A stretch of DNA of 64,000 nucleotides from Chloroflexota bacterium (lineage in GTDB: Bacteria; Chloroflexota; Anaerolineae; Anaerolineales; UBA11579): NCBI GenBank assembly GCA_018662365.1, contig JABJGH010000030.1, positions 62,001 through 126,000 on the forward strand, in the 5' to 3' direction. Made by a program: the position numbers and the translations under genes. Positions 8,525-17,404 of this stretch are shown here, piece after piece. The notes beneath the pieces are model-generated. The model had not been told where the DNA came from and made no database searches. It worked only from the letters and a program-made list of their open reading frames with translations. Position 1 is the first letter of the stretch, and each line of letters starts with the position of its first letter.

Positions 8525-10027
8525 TCATCTTCTAGTTATTGGAATCATTCGGCCAGATCCAAAAGCTTTTTCACTCACCTTCAATATCACCCCCGACTGC
8601 CAGCGTTTATGTTCAGCATTACGCATCGCAAGATTGCTTTGATTATTTTGAACCAAAGCTTCGATCTGAGGAGAAATCACTTCATAATCGAAGGGGTCCA
8701 CTTGGTCATGTCGCAATTCAGCAGAAGGTTTCCGATCCAAAATAAATTGAGGGATAATTTCCTTGTTTCGGTTGATCCATCTTGCCAAGGCATAAACCTC
8801 TGGTTTGATCACATCACCGATTGGGCAGATCGTCCCTGCGGTGTCTCCATAGATCGTTGCATATCCCAGACTTGCTTCGGTTTTATTTCCCGTATTCAGC
8901 AACACACCCCCATAACGATTGACATAAGCCATTAAGCTAACCATTCTCAATCGTGCCTGCACATTTTCTGCGCTATTTCCTTCAGAAAGCAGGTCCCCAA
9001 AAGCAGATTCAGCCGCGGCATGCAGGGGTTCAAGCTCCAGTTTCTCAAAATGTATCCCCAAATTTCCGCATAATTCTTCTGCGGTTTTTGTTGAACGTGG
9101 GTCGGTAAATCTAGAGGGCAGAGCAATTCCTGTGACGTTTTCTGGCCCCAGAGCTTCAGCCGCAATTGCTGCTACCAAAGAGGAATCGATTCCTCCCGAA
9201 ACCCCTAAATAAGCGGAATTTAAACCATTTTTATGGAAAAAATCACATAACCCTAATACGAGGGCGTCATGTAATAATTTCTCGGAGGGTTGAACTAAAC
9301 TTTCCTCTTTAAGATTTGTTTCTGTGTCGATTACACGAACCACGGACTCAAAACTTGGGAGTGATGAAAGAATTTCTCCCTTATCATCAAACAGAAAACT
9401 CCGCCCACCATAGATCAATTCATCATTCCCACCAATCATATTCACAAAAATACCGGGGAAAGAATGATTAACAATGCTAAGTCTTTTTTCAAACGACTTT
9501 TTTGTAAATAGAGATGCCGCAATAACGATTAAAAATTCTGATTCTTTTGGGATATCCTGTTCAAGATCAGCTTCCCCAACCACCACCGTGATTTTCTTTC
9601 CAATTAAATTATGAACCTTAGTATTACCCCCAGGGAGAAACCAGCGGGGTTCCAGATTCACATCAAAGCTCGGCAAGCTCTGTTTTGCTGCCAAAAGGGT
9701 AACTTTTCCATCTTCCAATAAAACTGCTGCATTTAATAACCCTGGATGTTGAGTTGTGGGTTTTGATCCGGGTTGAATTGTCCCTAAGATCACTGGGGGA
9801 AAGCCAACCATTTCATCGGCTAGACTTTCGGTTGCTGCAAAGACTGCTTCAGAAAAGCTTTGGTCGAATAATATATCTTTTGGGTGACAACCTGGAATAA
9901 CCAATTCGGGGAATACGATGATTTCTGCCCCTTTTGCTTTTGCTTCTTCGGCGGCTGACAAACATAAACCCACATTTCCCTCGAGATCCCCCACAATAGG
10001 ATTGATCTGGGCGATACCAATTTTCAT
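8525..10027 (-). CDS. nadE: NAD+ synthase, two-domain type with degenerate glutaminase site
   Basis: A 500-residue protein. The N-terminal nitrilase-fold glutaminase-like domain (about 1-240) keeps Glu41 (VFPEL) and Lys115 (AAKQSLP). The nucleophile position of the usual ICED motif reads VVGEAD, with Gly151 instead of Cys (codon GGG). The C-terminal synthetase domain is intact: PPi-loop SGGIDSS near 278-284, NTGNKTEASLGY and the DPFDYE region. NadE amidates deamido-NAD to NAD using ATP. Without the Cys it should depend on free ammonia. It is the last gene of a minus-strand operon with nadM, and its ATG overlaps the preceding stop (TAATG). Confidence 0.85.
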   Translation of the reverse strand: MKIGIAQINPIVGDLEGNVGLCLSAAEEAKAKGAEIIVFPELVIPGCHPKDILFDQSFSEAVFAATESLADEMVGFPPVILGTIQPGSKPTTQHPGLLNAAVLLEDGKVTLLAAKQSLPSFDVNLEPRWFLPGGNTKVHNLIGKKITVVVGEADLEQDIPKESEFLIVIAASLFTKKSFEKRLSIVNHSFPGIFVNMIGGNDELIYGGRSFLFDDKGEILSSLPSFESVVRVIDTETNLKEESLVQPSEKLLHDALVLGLCDFFHKNGLNSAYLGVSGGIDSSLVAAIAAEALGPENVTGIALPSRFTDPRSTKTAEELCGNLGIHFEKLELEPLHAAAESAFGDLLSEGNSAENVQARLRMVSLMAYVNRYGGVLLNTGNKTEASLGYATIYGDTAGTICPIGDVIKPEVYALARWINRNKEIIPQFILDRKPSAELRHDQVDPFDYEVISPQIEALVQNNQSNLAMRNAEHKRWQSGVILKVSEKAFGSGRMIPITRR

Positions 10028-10917
10028 TAATAATCCTCAGCCATCGCTTGGAGTAAATTCAGAGCTTCCATTACCGAATCACGTTCGAAACAGATTGCAT
10101 CCCCCAGCATAAATACACGATAGCCAATTACCATCAAAAATGCCACATCCCCGATATCTGCACTGGCGGGAACGGGAAAATAAGCCAAGGAATCAAAAAT
10201 TCGACTCGCAACAATTGCTTTGGGGTCTGCTTGGATAATTGCTTTCATTGCATTTACGATCAGATGGGGTTGCTTTACCTCAACAAAAAGATCGCCCCTC
10301 GCAGCCATCAAATTCCCTTGCTTTGCCCCTTGTATAGCGGAAAGGTTCATCCCTTTTTGGCTCTCGATCTTCAAGATTACTTCAGCTCCAGGTAACAATG
10401 CTTTTACTTCCTCCACATCCTCAGGGTTTTCCACATACGAAAGCATGACTTTATTTAATTTCAGCTTTTTCATTGCCCGAAGATATTCCTTATCAGTATC
10501 AGTAAGGTTTCCCTCAATTTCCAAAGATGGGTGAACAATATTGATTGACTCTCCTGGGCCAACCAATCGCCTGGGGCCATCTGCCAAAATCAACCGATTC
10601 CCCTTTATCCCAACCACTTTTACATGCTCTGTGCCATCCGAGAAAAATGCATCCACTGGTGTATTCACCGATATGGGATGGGAAAGCTGTACTTCCGTAT
10701 AGGGGGGAATTGCAGCATTCACTACGCGAAGCTGGCGAGCCTTCAGATCCACCCAAAGCAGTTGTCCAAATGCCGCCAATCGTTTAAGCGCTTCTTCTTT
10801 GCTTTCCTTCAGAGGCATCACCGTGTTTAGGCGAAAGCCCGAAACAACAGGATGCGCGGCAATTTCATCAAGGTAATCTGCATAGGGAGGAATTGTGACG
10901 ATCACTTGAATTTTCAT
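10027..10917 (-). CDS. pyruvate-kinase-like barrel protein of unknown function
   Basis: A 296-residue protein that follows the pyruvate kinase A/B/A layout in short form. The N-terminal part has SGFRLNTVM where pyruvate kinase has RLNFSHG, and VDLKARQLR where it has DLKGPEIR. A small barrel-like middle section follows, then LTDTDKEYL, VILKIESQKG (KIExxxG) and MAARGDLF (ARGDLG in the enzyme). The usual C-terminal regulatory domain is absent and several phosphate/PEP-binding residues are changed, so pyruvate kinase activity is doubtful. It lies between the vWA gene (50 bases) and nadE (one-base overlap) in the NAD operon. A metal-dependent aldolase- or lyase-type reaction is possible. Confidence 0.6.
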   Translation of the reverse strand: MKIQVIVTIPPYADYLDEIAAHPVVSGFRLNTVMPLKESKEEALKRLAAFGQLLWVDLKARQLRVVNAAIPPYTEVQLSHPISVNTPVDAFFSDGTEHVKVVGIKGNRLILADGPRRLVGPGESINIVHPSLEIEGNLTDTDKEYLRAMKKLKLNKVMLSYVENPEDVEEVKALLPGAEVILKIESQKGMNLSAIQGAKQGNLMAARGDLFVEVKQPHLIVNAMKAIIQADPKAIVASRIFDSLAYFPVPASADIGDVAFLMVIGYRVFMLGDAICFERDSVMEALNLLQAMAEDY

Positions 10918-10967
10918 CTAAATTCTCGGGTTTAATCCAATTAATTAGTTAATTAATACAAAGAGAG

Positions 10968-11933
10968 CTATGAGATCTTCAAAGTAGTTCCGCAATAAGT
11001 ACAGCTAAACATCCCTTCGGCAGTCACGGGAATGGAGCCTCCACATCGAGGACAGATCATTTCGATGGGTTTAATCACCATATCTACTTTCTTTTGGTTT
11101 TGCCGAGCCAACATATTGCTTTGGAAATCGGAGAAATGACCCCAAGCTCGGGCAATCAAACCCATCGCATAATCAACCGCACGTTGTTCGTCTTGTATGT
11201 GGAATATTTTTTGCTCCCCTATCGCCTTACCCCACATTTTATCTACTTTATCTCCAATCTTGCCGTTGGGGCGACGCAGAAACCAAGTGTTCCAATTATC
11301 GCTAACTTTATTCCATGCTTTTATGGATTCTACAGATTTACTGCTTTTATCACCTAAAATCTGCGTGACAAATTGATGAGGTTCCTCTTCATGCATATCA
11401 ATATCCCCAAAAACGATCAAGAAGGGTTTTTCATCCGTATCTGCAATCTCAACATGGGTATTCACCCAATGCGCAAAAAGGCCATAGCTTTCGGGGGCGT
11501 CCCCGCCGCCACCTTCTCCATATAAAGACCCTAACTGTTGCTCAAGGTCAAATCCACTGGCGAATGTGGTTACTTGCAAAGGCCAGCGGTCTACTTTAGC
11601 ATCACCGATCGCAACAAAACAGATCTCCAAATCCTCTCGATATTGTGAAAGCGTATTGAATAGCAAAGGAAGCCGATCAAAGATCTCTCCTGGCCATGTG
11701 GACATTGACCCGGTCACATCTACAGCAATGATCAATGGGTTTTTTGATTTGGATTTGATCCTTTTCTTAGGATCGATAATCTTTTCGTTAGGGCCACCCT
11801 TTTTATCATAGGTTCTCGGTCCACTCGCTTTCGCTCTTGTTGCTGCAGCTTTTCTTTTCTTTGCGCTTTTTGGATCATACGCATAGCTTGATTTTCCATA
11901 CCATGAAGTGGTATCTTCATCCCATGAATACAT
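10968..11933 (-). CDS. vWA-domain protein with C-terminal zinc ribbon
   Basis: A 321-residue protein without a signal peptide. Residues 1-66 are basic and low-complexity. A von Willebrand A domain starts at about residue 66 with a perfect MIDAS motif DVTGSMS (72-78) and later Thr/Asp positions (VFGDIDMH). The C-terminus holds two CxxC pairs, CPRCGG and CTYCG, forming a zinc ribbon. vWA domains with MIDAS mediate metal-dependent protein contacts, often with AAA+ partners, but none is nearby. Its ATG overlaps the nadM stop (TAATG), so it is coupled to NAD biosynthesis genes. Role unknown. Confidence 0.75.
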   Translation of the reverse strand: MYSWDEDTTSWYGKSSYAYDPKSAKKRKAAATRAKASGPRTYDKKGGPNEKIIDPKKRIKSKSKNPLIIAVDVTGSMSTWPGEIFDRLPLLFNTLSQYREDLEICFVAIGDAKVDRWPLQVTTFASGFDLEQQLGSLYGEGGGGDAPESYGLFAHWVNTHVEIADTDEKPFLIVFGDIDMHEEEPHQFVTQILGDKSSKSVESIKAWNKVSDNWNTWFLRRPNGKIGDKVDKMWGKAIGEQKIFHIQDEQRAVDYAMGLIARAWGHFSDFQSNMLARQNQKKVDMVIKPIEMICPRCGGSIPVTAEGMFSCTYCGTTLKIS

Positions 11934-12517
11934 TAATTGCTCCTTTCTTGAATGATATTTTCCATTGCTAGGGTTTTTAATCCAAACTCATTTCGAAATC
12001 GTTCATCGAGTTTATGATCAAGAATATACTTTGCAATATTATCCGGCACCAATTCCTGCCAATCTTCTCCCTGTACCATTGCCTTTCTGACCATCGTGCC
12101 ACTCACCCTCACACGTTCTTCCATCGGCACTAATGTTACAGGTTTGACCACTTGATAATCTTCTTTCATAAGATCTGCCACATAGGGGTTATCAGTTATA
12201 AATAAGTCGAGTTCACCGAATAATTCCAACACCATCTTCCGCCATCGGGGACCGTCAAACAGGTCAGGAACGGGGATAATTTCATAATTAGAATGATTTT
12301 CTAGAGCTAATTGAAGCATGTCTTGGGTCTCATCTAATGTGAAGGGGCTACGGTAATCATAAATATTAGAACTTCCAATGCCGATTTTCACATATTTTGC
12401 TTTTTTGCAAAGGGCATTTAGAACCGCATGCTGCCCGAGATGCACTGGACGCCAGCGAGCAACCATGCCAATTTGATCTAAAATGTCATTATTTTCTTGC
12501 ACCATTGGGTTCGTCAT
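11933..12517 (-). CDS. nadM: nicotinamide-nucleotide adenylyltransferase, archaeal type
   Basis: A 194-residue nucleotidyltransferase. GMVARWRPVHLGQH at residues 17-30 corresponds to the (G/A)xFxPxHxGH nucleotide-binding motif, and VSGTMVR at 138-144 to ISGTxIR. Length and motif spacing match NadM-type enzymes rather than NadD. It joins NMN and ATP to form NAD. It heads an operon with the vWA protein, the pyruvate-kinase-like protein and nadE. A TATAAT lies about 18 bases upstream of the ATG on this strand, giving a short leader. Confidence 0.85.
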   Translation of the reverse strand: MTNPMVQENNDILDQIGMVARWRPVHLGQHAVLNALCKKAKYVKIGIGSSNIYDYRSPFTLDETQDMLQLALENHSNYEIIPVPDLFDGPRWRKMVLELFGELDLFITDNPYVADLMKEDYQVVKPVTLVPMEERVRVSGTMVRKAMVQGEDWQELVPDNIAKYILDHKLDERFRNEFGLKTLAMENIIQERSN

Positions 12518-12607
12518 CCCTACTAGATTGAATCATTATACAAGGAAACCGAGGATTGATTAATAAAAAATCTGAAAAAACTCAAAAGTCAGAATTTGCC
12601 AAAATGG

Positions 12608-13216
12608 TTAGGCATTATCATACATTCTTATGATTTCGCCATTTCCCTTTCCCTCTACAGATTTGACATAACCATTAATGACTTTGCCCATTGGAATCGG
12701 ATTATGACCAGGAAAGTAAGCTTCGTATTTATCAATTGAATCTTCAACCAATCCAGAAGAAACCACATTGATTCTGATCCCATTTTTCAATTCTAAAGAT
12801 GCCGCTTTTGCAAAACTATGGATCCCGCCATTGACCATGGCAGCGCTAGTAGTTAACTCTACGGGGTGGTCTGCTAAGATTCCAGTGGTGAGCGTAAAAG
12901 ATCCATCGGGATTTACAAAATCTTGTCCTATCCTCACTAAATTTACCTGGCCCATTAATTTGCTTTTCAGACCAATATAAAAATCGTCTTCGGTCAAAAT
13001 ATCAAATGCAGCCCATTTAGCTTCCCCGGCAATACAAATTACCGCATCTATTTTCCCGACAGACTCGAACATTTCCCTTATTGATTTGCTGTCTGCAATA
13101 TCTACGATCACATCCCCCGATTTCCTTCCCCCGATCACAACTTCATATTTTTTTGAAAAATGTTTGCTAACTTTTTTCCCAATGGTTCCATTTCCACCAA
13201 CGATCAATAATTTCAT
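12608..13216 (-). CDS. short-chain dehydrogenase/reductase-like protein
   Basis: A 202-residue Rossmann protein starting MKLLIVGGNGTIG, with the glycine-rich NAD(P) motif at about residues 7-13. I place the start at ATG 13216 because GGAGT lies just upstream; the 26 residues that could precede it look spurious. The usual catalytic Tyr-xxx-Lys is not evident: the matching helix reads AAMVNGGIHSFAKAASLEL, as in a subgroup of atypical SDRs. Substrate unknown. No operon partner is clear. Confidence 0.75.
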   Translation of the reverse strand: MKLLIVGGNGTIGKKVSKHFSKKYEVVIGGRKSGDVIVDIADSKSIREMFESVGKIDAVICIAGEAKWAAFDILTEDDFYIGLKSKLMGQVNLVRIGQDFVNPDGSFTLTTGILADHPVELTTSAAMVNGGIHSFAKAASLELKNGIRINVVSSGLVEDSIDKYEAYFPGHNPIPMGKVINGYVKSVEGKGNGEIIRMYDNA

Positions 13217-13374
13217 TTTAACTCCATGAATTCCTAAGATTACCACCCAAGATATAAATATTGATAGGTTCCTATATGTAAGAAACCCTAGCACTGAACA
13301 TTATATACATTTTCAATTTATCTAATAGCAATAGTATTATAAAAGGGAAAAGCATTTGTGAAATAGAAATTTTA

Positions 13375-13411
13375 TAAATAAAAAGAGCGGAGGGAATAAC
13401 ATTCCCTCCGC
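13375..13411 (-). terminator. rho-independent terminator
   Basis: An 11-pair perfect stem (13387-13397 with 13401-13411; GCGGAGGGAAT and its complement) with a three-base loop. On the minus strand a CTTTTTATTT run follows. It lies just after the cytochrome stop at 13420. Confidence 0.9.
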
Positions 13412-13419
13412 CCTGACAA

Positions 13420-15126
13420 TCAATTCTTAATACTCTCCTCAGCAGAATCCACTAATACCGGAATATTCTCTACTGTTTCATAAAAGTCGAAGAATTCTAT
13501 CGTCTCCTTAGTCTCAAATTTGTTCAAATTATTTGCCCACCTAGAGCCGATCGATTGATAAAGCAACTCTACAAAAATAGTATAAGGGCCAGAAGAATTT
13601 GAAACATCGATTTGATATTGTAACTGGTCACTACCACCCATAAAATCCATGTCCATTGATGCTAGGCCGTAAACGGCTATATCTTCACTTACTGTAGCTG
13701 GGTCAAACCCCACTGGTAGCAGGCGGTTATCCTTTAGATAGGAGGCCGCTCTCAGCAAAACGGTTGTAACTTCATTATCTGTATTCCCCAAAATCGTCTC
13801 ATAAATTTGTACTTGTGATGGGTCATCAATGACCAGATAATGAGGTTCATATTTTCTTTCATCCAGATCATTTTCATTCCCTGTAATAGACCCATTGGCC
13901 TGGGGAGCACCAGATTCAAATATTATTTTTCCCGAAGAGTCTGTAACAGTAAAATGCAACCAGGCACGTCGTGAAGGATACCCGGTAGGGAATTTATGTC
14001 CCACCGCAATATTCACTTTCACATCAACAATAAGTTTTCCTTCTATTATTTCAATGGATTCCAAACTCAACTCAGCCACATCATTTCGCATTTGTTCTTC
14101 AATTAAGCGAATCGAATCTTCCAATTCTTGTCTTTCTGCTTTCACATCCAATTCGTCAGCATTTTCTTTTATGAGATTGAGCATAAAAGTATTTGCGCCG
14201 GTAAATGTATGCTTTCTAAGATATTCCTTTGTGCCCCCCATGATCATGGAAATTTTGACCTCATTTTCCACTATGGGCATATGACATTCTTGGCAAGATG
14301 AGTCCTTTGCGGACTGACTATTTTGCCATTCCATAAAAGTCATTTGTTCGGGAAATTCTCCAACAATATTTCCCTCTCCATCCAGATAAGGAGTGTACAA
14401 ATTATGGCAAGTGCCACACAAGGCAGAATCGGTCATATGATCAGATTGAATAGGTCGAAAACCCGAAACTTGTAACATCAAGTCTGCTTGTTTTTCTGTT
14501 ATCGGAAGTGGTCCATAAGCGACCCGATTCCCCCATTCTCGATCTGGCTCAAGTAACTGGAAACCACCGTTAAAACTGTCTTTTTCTCCGAAATTTTCTT
14601 TTTCAATTTGATGACAGAGATTGCAAGAAACCCCCTCCATTGCTAATTCATGTAACAGATGGTCAGGGTCAAGAAACCCCTCCCCAAACATATTCGTGCT
14701 CTCTTGGTAAACCGTGGCATCAAAATGTGCTAAGGGCATGTGACAGGTGACACATTTATCCTGGATCACATTTGATAGCTCTGGCTCCAACAAGATTTCG
14801 CTGCTTACCGTTGCAATCCAATAGGGATCAATAGCAGCATTTGCCATCATAGAAGATTTCCATAAAACATCAAAAGAAACATCGTTGTCATTCCCATCGG
14901 TTAATGACGTATGACAGGATGCACAATTATCAGATACAGACACAAAGTCTGATTCACCCCTAACAAATGGAGTGATTTCAGTTGCCGTCTCTGGTTCGGG
15001 TTGAGGAGAAGAATCTTCCAAAACCTCGATATTCATTTTCTCATTTATAGTGTTTACTGCAGTTGGTTCAGAAGCACATGAGATTAATAAAACTAACAAT
15101 CCGCTCAAAATACTAAATTTTCTCAT
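13420..15126 (-). CDS. pentaheme c-type cytochrome, predicted lipoprotein
   Basis: A 568-residue protein from ATG 15126, chosen because MRKFSILSGLLVLLISCASE is a clean lipoprotein signal (lipobox LISC, Cys17). Five CxxCH haem motifs occur at about residues 68-72, 125-129, 168-172, 237-241 and 278-282. They are followed by a haem-free C-terminal half of beta-rich sequence with a conserved GHKFPTGYPSRRAW segment, found in multihaem cytochrome families related to c554/NrfA-like proteins. It is probably anchored outside the cell membrane and moves electrons. No oxidoreductase or haem-lyase genes adjoin, so the partner is unknown. A TATAAT at 15160-15165 (minus) is a likely -10. Confidence 0.85.
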   Translation of the reverse strand: MRKFSILSGLLVLLISCASEPTAVNTINEKMNIEVLEDSSPQPEPETATEITPFVRGESDFVSVSDNCASCHTSLTDGNDNDVSFDVLWKSSMMANAAIDPYWIATVSSEILLEPELSNVIQDKCVTCHMPLAHFDATVYQESTNMFGEGFLDPDHLLHELAMEGVSCNLCHQIEKENFGEKDSFNGGFQLLEPDREWGNRVAYGPLPITEKQADLMLQVSGFRPIQSDHMTDSALCGTCHNLYTPYLDGEGNIVGEFPEQMTFMEWQNSQSAKDSSCQECHMPIVENEVKISMIMGGTKEYLRKHTFTGANTFMLNLIKENADELDVKAERQELEDSIRLIEEQMRNDVAELSLESIEIIEGKLIVDVKVNIAVGHKFPTGYPSRRAWLHFTVTDSSGKIIFESGAPQANGSITGNENDLDERKYEPHYLVIDDPSQVQIYETILGNTDNEVTTVLLRAASYLKDNRLLPVGFDPATVSEDIAVYGLASMDMDFMGGSDQLQYQIDVSNSSGPYTIFVELLYQSIGSRWANNLNKFETKETIEFFDFYETVENIPVLVDSAEESIKN

Positions 15127-15276
15127 CCTACATTTCCTTTTATAAAATTCCTTGCCCGTATTATAGTTTTTTTTTGACCAACTGCCTATTGCTTCTACAT
15201 AAACTATGCTCATTAATAACTAAGCACATCCAATCCTGAAAAACATTATTCCATTCCCAAATATCCAAAAGGTTCC

Positions 15277-15294
15277 AAAAAAAAAGGGGGGGGG
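15277..15294. repeat. A9-G9 homopolymer tract
   Basis: Nine A followed by nine G in the gap upstream of the cytochrome gene, about 150 bases before its start. The rest of the 15127-15408 gap holds the putative cytochrome promoter and otherwise nothing recognisable. Confidence 0.7.
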
Positions 15295-15408
15295 CAAAAC
15301 GCATCTTTTTATTTACCTCACCCTAAGTGTCATTCCCAAGCAAATAAATTTTTACCAGCCCAAACCATTAAACCGATCAACCTTTTTGTCAGTCTCTCCC
15401 TATATATT

Positions 15409-16548
15409 TTAAATTTTTTCCTGATTTTGCTTTTTCTTTATTAAATAATCCATCTGTTTTTTATAAATAATTAAAGTAACTACCAACCAGGCAACTATTG
15501 TATTGATTATTCGCCCATCCCAATTTCGATCAACTGTTACCAAAGAATTGACATAAATTTTCTCCGTGCTCGCAACGGAGTATCTCATAAATCCATTTTT
15601 CGTTTTGACCAAATTCCCAGATTTTAAAGCCCACTCAAATATATTTCGATAAGCAATCTGTACATCCTCCAATTCACCGTAAGAGACATGATTACCGTCG
15701 TTCCGTGAAAAATATAATTGAGGATAAAATCGGTTTCCCATGCCAGGATCAGCCATAGACCAAAAACCGTTCGCATAGAAATCAACCCAAGCGTGCCCAA
15801 AATCTAACTCATTATATTGTCCATTTTGCCCAAACTCAGGATAAATATTTCCCACAATGATCTGTGAAGGAATTGATTTTGCGCGGCATAATGCAACCAT
15901 CAGCCGGGCACTTTCTAGGCAGGCACCTGATCTATTCAAATACGCTTCCAATGCGGAATATCCCATGTTCGGATCAGTGTTTCTTGGCCTCACTAAGTGG
16001 TCGATAGTGAATTTATATATCTGATAGGTCGAAAAAAAAGAATTATTTTCTGTAATTTTATTTGCGACTTGTTGAATGATCGAATGGTCAGATTGAATGC
16101 CATTTTGAGGCTTTGTTTGGAAATCCATGACCGATGCCTTCCAAATCACTCCCCCAACTTTAGTAATAACCTCATATTCAATAATTATTTCAGTTTGTTC
16201 CCCCTCCTTTACTTCCCCAATGAATTTAATTACATCTGCGTTTCGAAAATTTTCTATGCTCATTGTCCCCCCCCAATTGATTTTTCTTGAGCGAATTGTT
16301 TGGTAGCTGTTGCTAATTGGCAGGATCACCCCCAAATAAACTTCCGAATCTTTTTCAGGGGATGCAAAGATATAACTTTCGGTTACAGAATATTTAATTT
16401 TTCCAGGAACTAAAAAGTAAAAGATAAGCACAGTAAGAATGAGACTGGAAACCGACAGTGAAAATCGCAATAGCTCATAAAAAAATTGAGGTGTTTTTTT
16501 GAGAGCTTCCCTTTTTAGAAAATTGTTGTTTTTTAATTTCTTTTTCAC
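15409..16548 (-). CDS. membrane-anchored transglutaminase-like protein
   Basis: About 379 residues from a GTG at 16548 with AAAAAAGG ten bases upstream; a GTG at 16593 is an alternative start with no ribosome binding site. One N-terminal helix (about residues 30-50 of the protein) is followed by an extracellular beta region. A transglutaminase core comes next: the Cys motif GACLESARLMVALCRAKSIPS, then the His in GHAWVDFY and Asp in MADPG. A final hydrophobic segment lies near the C-terminus. The family acts as a Cys protease or amide-bond cross-linker; here it would sit on the outer face of the membrane. No partner is adjacent. The gene is rather AT-rich. Confidence 0.75.
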   Translation of the reverse strand: MKKKLKNNNFLKREALKKTPQFFYELLRFSLSVSSLILTVLIFYFLVPGKIKYSVTESYIFASPEKDSEVYLGVILPISNSYQTIRSRKINWGGTMSIENFRNADVIKFIGEVKEGEQTEIIIEYEVITKVGGVIWKASVMDFQTKPQNGIQSDHSIIQQVANKITENNSFFSTYQIYKFTIDHLVRPRNTDPNMGYSALEAYLNRSGACLESARLMVALCRAKSIPSQIIVGNIYPEFGQNGQYNELDFGHAWVDFYANGFWSMADPGMGNRFYPQLYFSRNDGNHVSYGELEDVQIAYRNIFEWALKSGNLVKTKNGFMRYSVASTEKIYVNSLVTVDRNWDGRIINTIVAWLVVTLIIYKKQMDYLIKKKQNQEKI

Positions 16549-16754
16549 TTTTAAAGAACCTTTTTTCGTATACTTCACCTTGCAAAAAAACACTAATACT
16601 TTTATTGTGAAATATATAACTATTGATTTTAATTATACTCCTATTTAAAACGAGCTAACAACAACTAATAATTATGTTTTGGTGAAATATAAATAACATA
16701 TTCTGTCCTGGTAAAATAAAGTTCCATATTTGTTGATTGAGGAGTTATTACAAT

Positions 16755-17369
16755 ATGCCAACAGTCTTATTAATCCGTCATGGAGAAAATGAATACGTAA
16801 AAAAAGGGCGGTTGGCGGGACGAATCCCTGGCGTACACCTCAATGAAAAAGGGCTTGCTCAAGCAGAGAATTTATCAGAGTTCTTAGCCGATAAACCTAT
16901 CAAAGCCATTTATGCCAGTCCCCTTGACCGAACAATTGAAACGGCCTCTCCCATCGCAAAGGTTCTTGGATTAAAGGTGATCAAACGACCGGGTTTGCTA
17001 GAAGTTGATTTTGGTAAATGGCAAGACAAGACGATCAAACAATTATCAAGACAAAAATTATGGAAAACTGTACAGCAACAACCATCCCGAACCAGATTTC
17101 CTGAGGGTGAATCATTTGCTGAAGCTCAACTTCGGATCGCAAATGAAATCGAGGAATTGTGCAAAATGCATAAACCGAAAGATATAATCATTTGTGTGGG
17201 TCATAGTGATATGATCAAACTAGCAGTCGCATATTTCACAGGTCTTCCGATTGATAAATTTCAAGGTTTAGTAGTGCAACCAGCCTCAATATCCACCCTG
17301 CATATTTCGAAAAACCGAAGCATGTTAGTTAATTTAAATTCACATCCTGAACCCAAAAAGAGTAAATAA
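16755..17369 (+). CDS. histidine phosphatase of the MSMEG_4193 putative phosphomutase family
   Basis: A 204-residue phosphoglycerate-mutase-fold protein. The catalytic LIRHGEN lies near the N-terminus, with SPLDRTIETA, the proton donor in LLEVDFGKWQ and the second His in VGHSDMIK. I start at ATG 16755 because GAGGAG lies about ten bases upstream; a TTG at 16737 is inside that ribosome binding site. It begins a three-gene set with DUF3090 and SCO1664-type genes, a set I know from Actinobacteria. The substrate is unknown; a phosphatase acting opposite the kinase-like third gene is an attractive but untested idea. Confidence 0.85.
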   Translation: MPTVLLIRHGENEYVKKGRLAGRIPGVHLNEKGLAQAENLSEFLADKPIKAIYASPLDRTIETASPIAKVLGLKVIKRPGLLEVDFGKWQDKTIKQLSRQKLWKTVQQQPSRTRFPEGESFAEAQLRIANEIEELCKMHKPKDIIICVGHSDMIKLAVAYFTGLPIDKFQGLVVQPASISTLHISKNRSMLVNLNSHPEPKKSK

Positions 17370-17390
17370 TTTTGCCCCAATTTACAATGG

Positions 17391-17396
17391 TATACT
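17391..17396 (+). promoter_or_regulatory. extended -10 giving a leaderless DUF3090 transcript
   Basis: TGG-TATACT with only eight bases between it and the ATG at 17405, and no Shine-Dalgarno. Transcription should start at or within a base or two of the start codon. Confidence 0.5.
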
Positions 17397-17404
17397 TTTA
17401 AAAT

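Noticed and set aside
13217..13294. 26-residue N-terminal extension of the SDR protein
   Set aside because: The Rossmann motif should be near the start, and GGAGT sits directly before ATG 13216.
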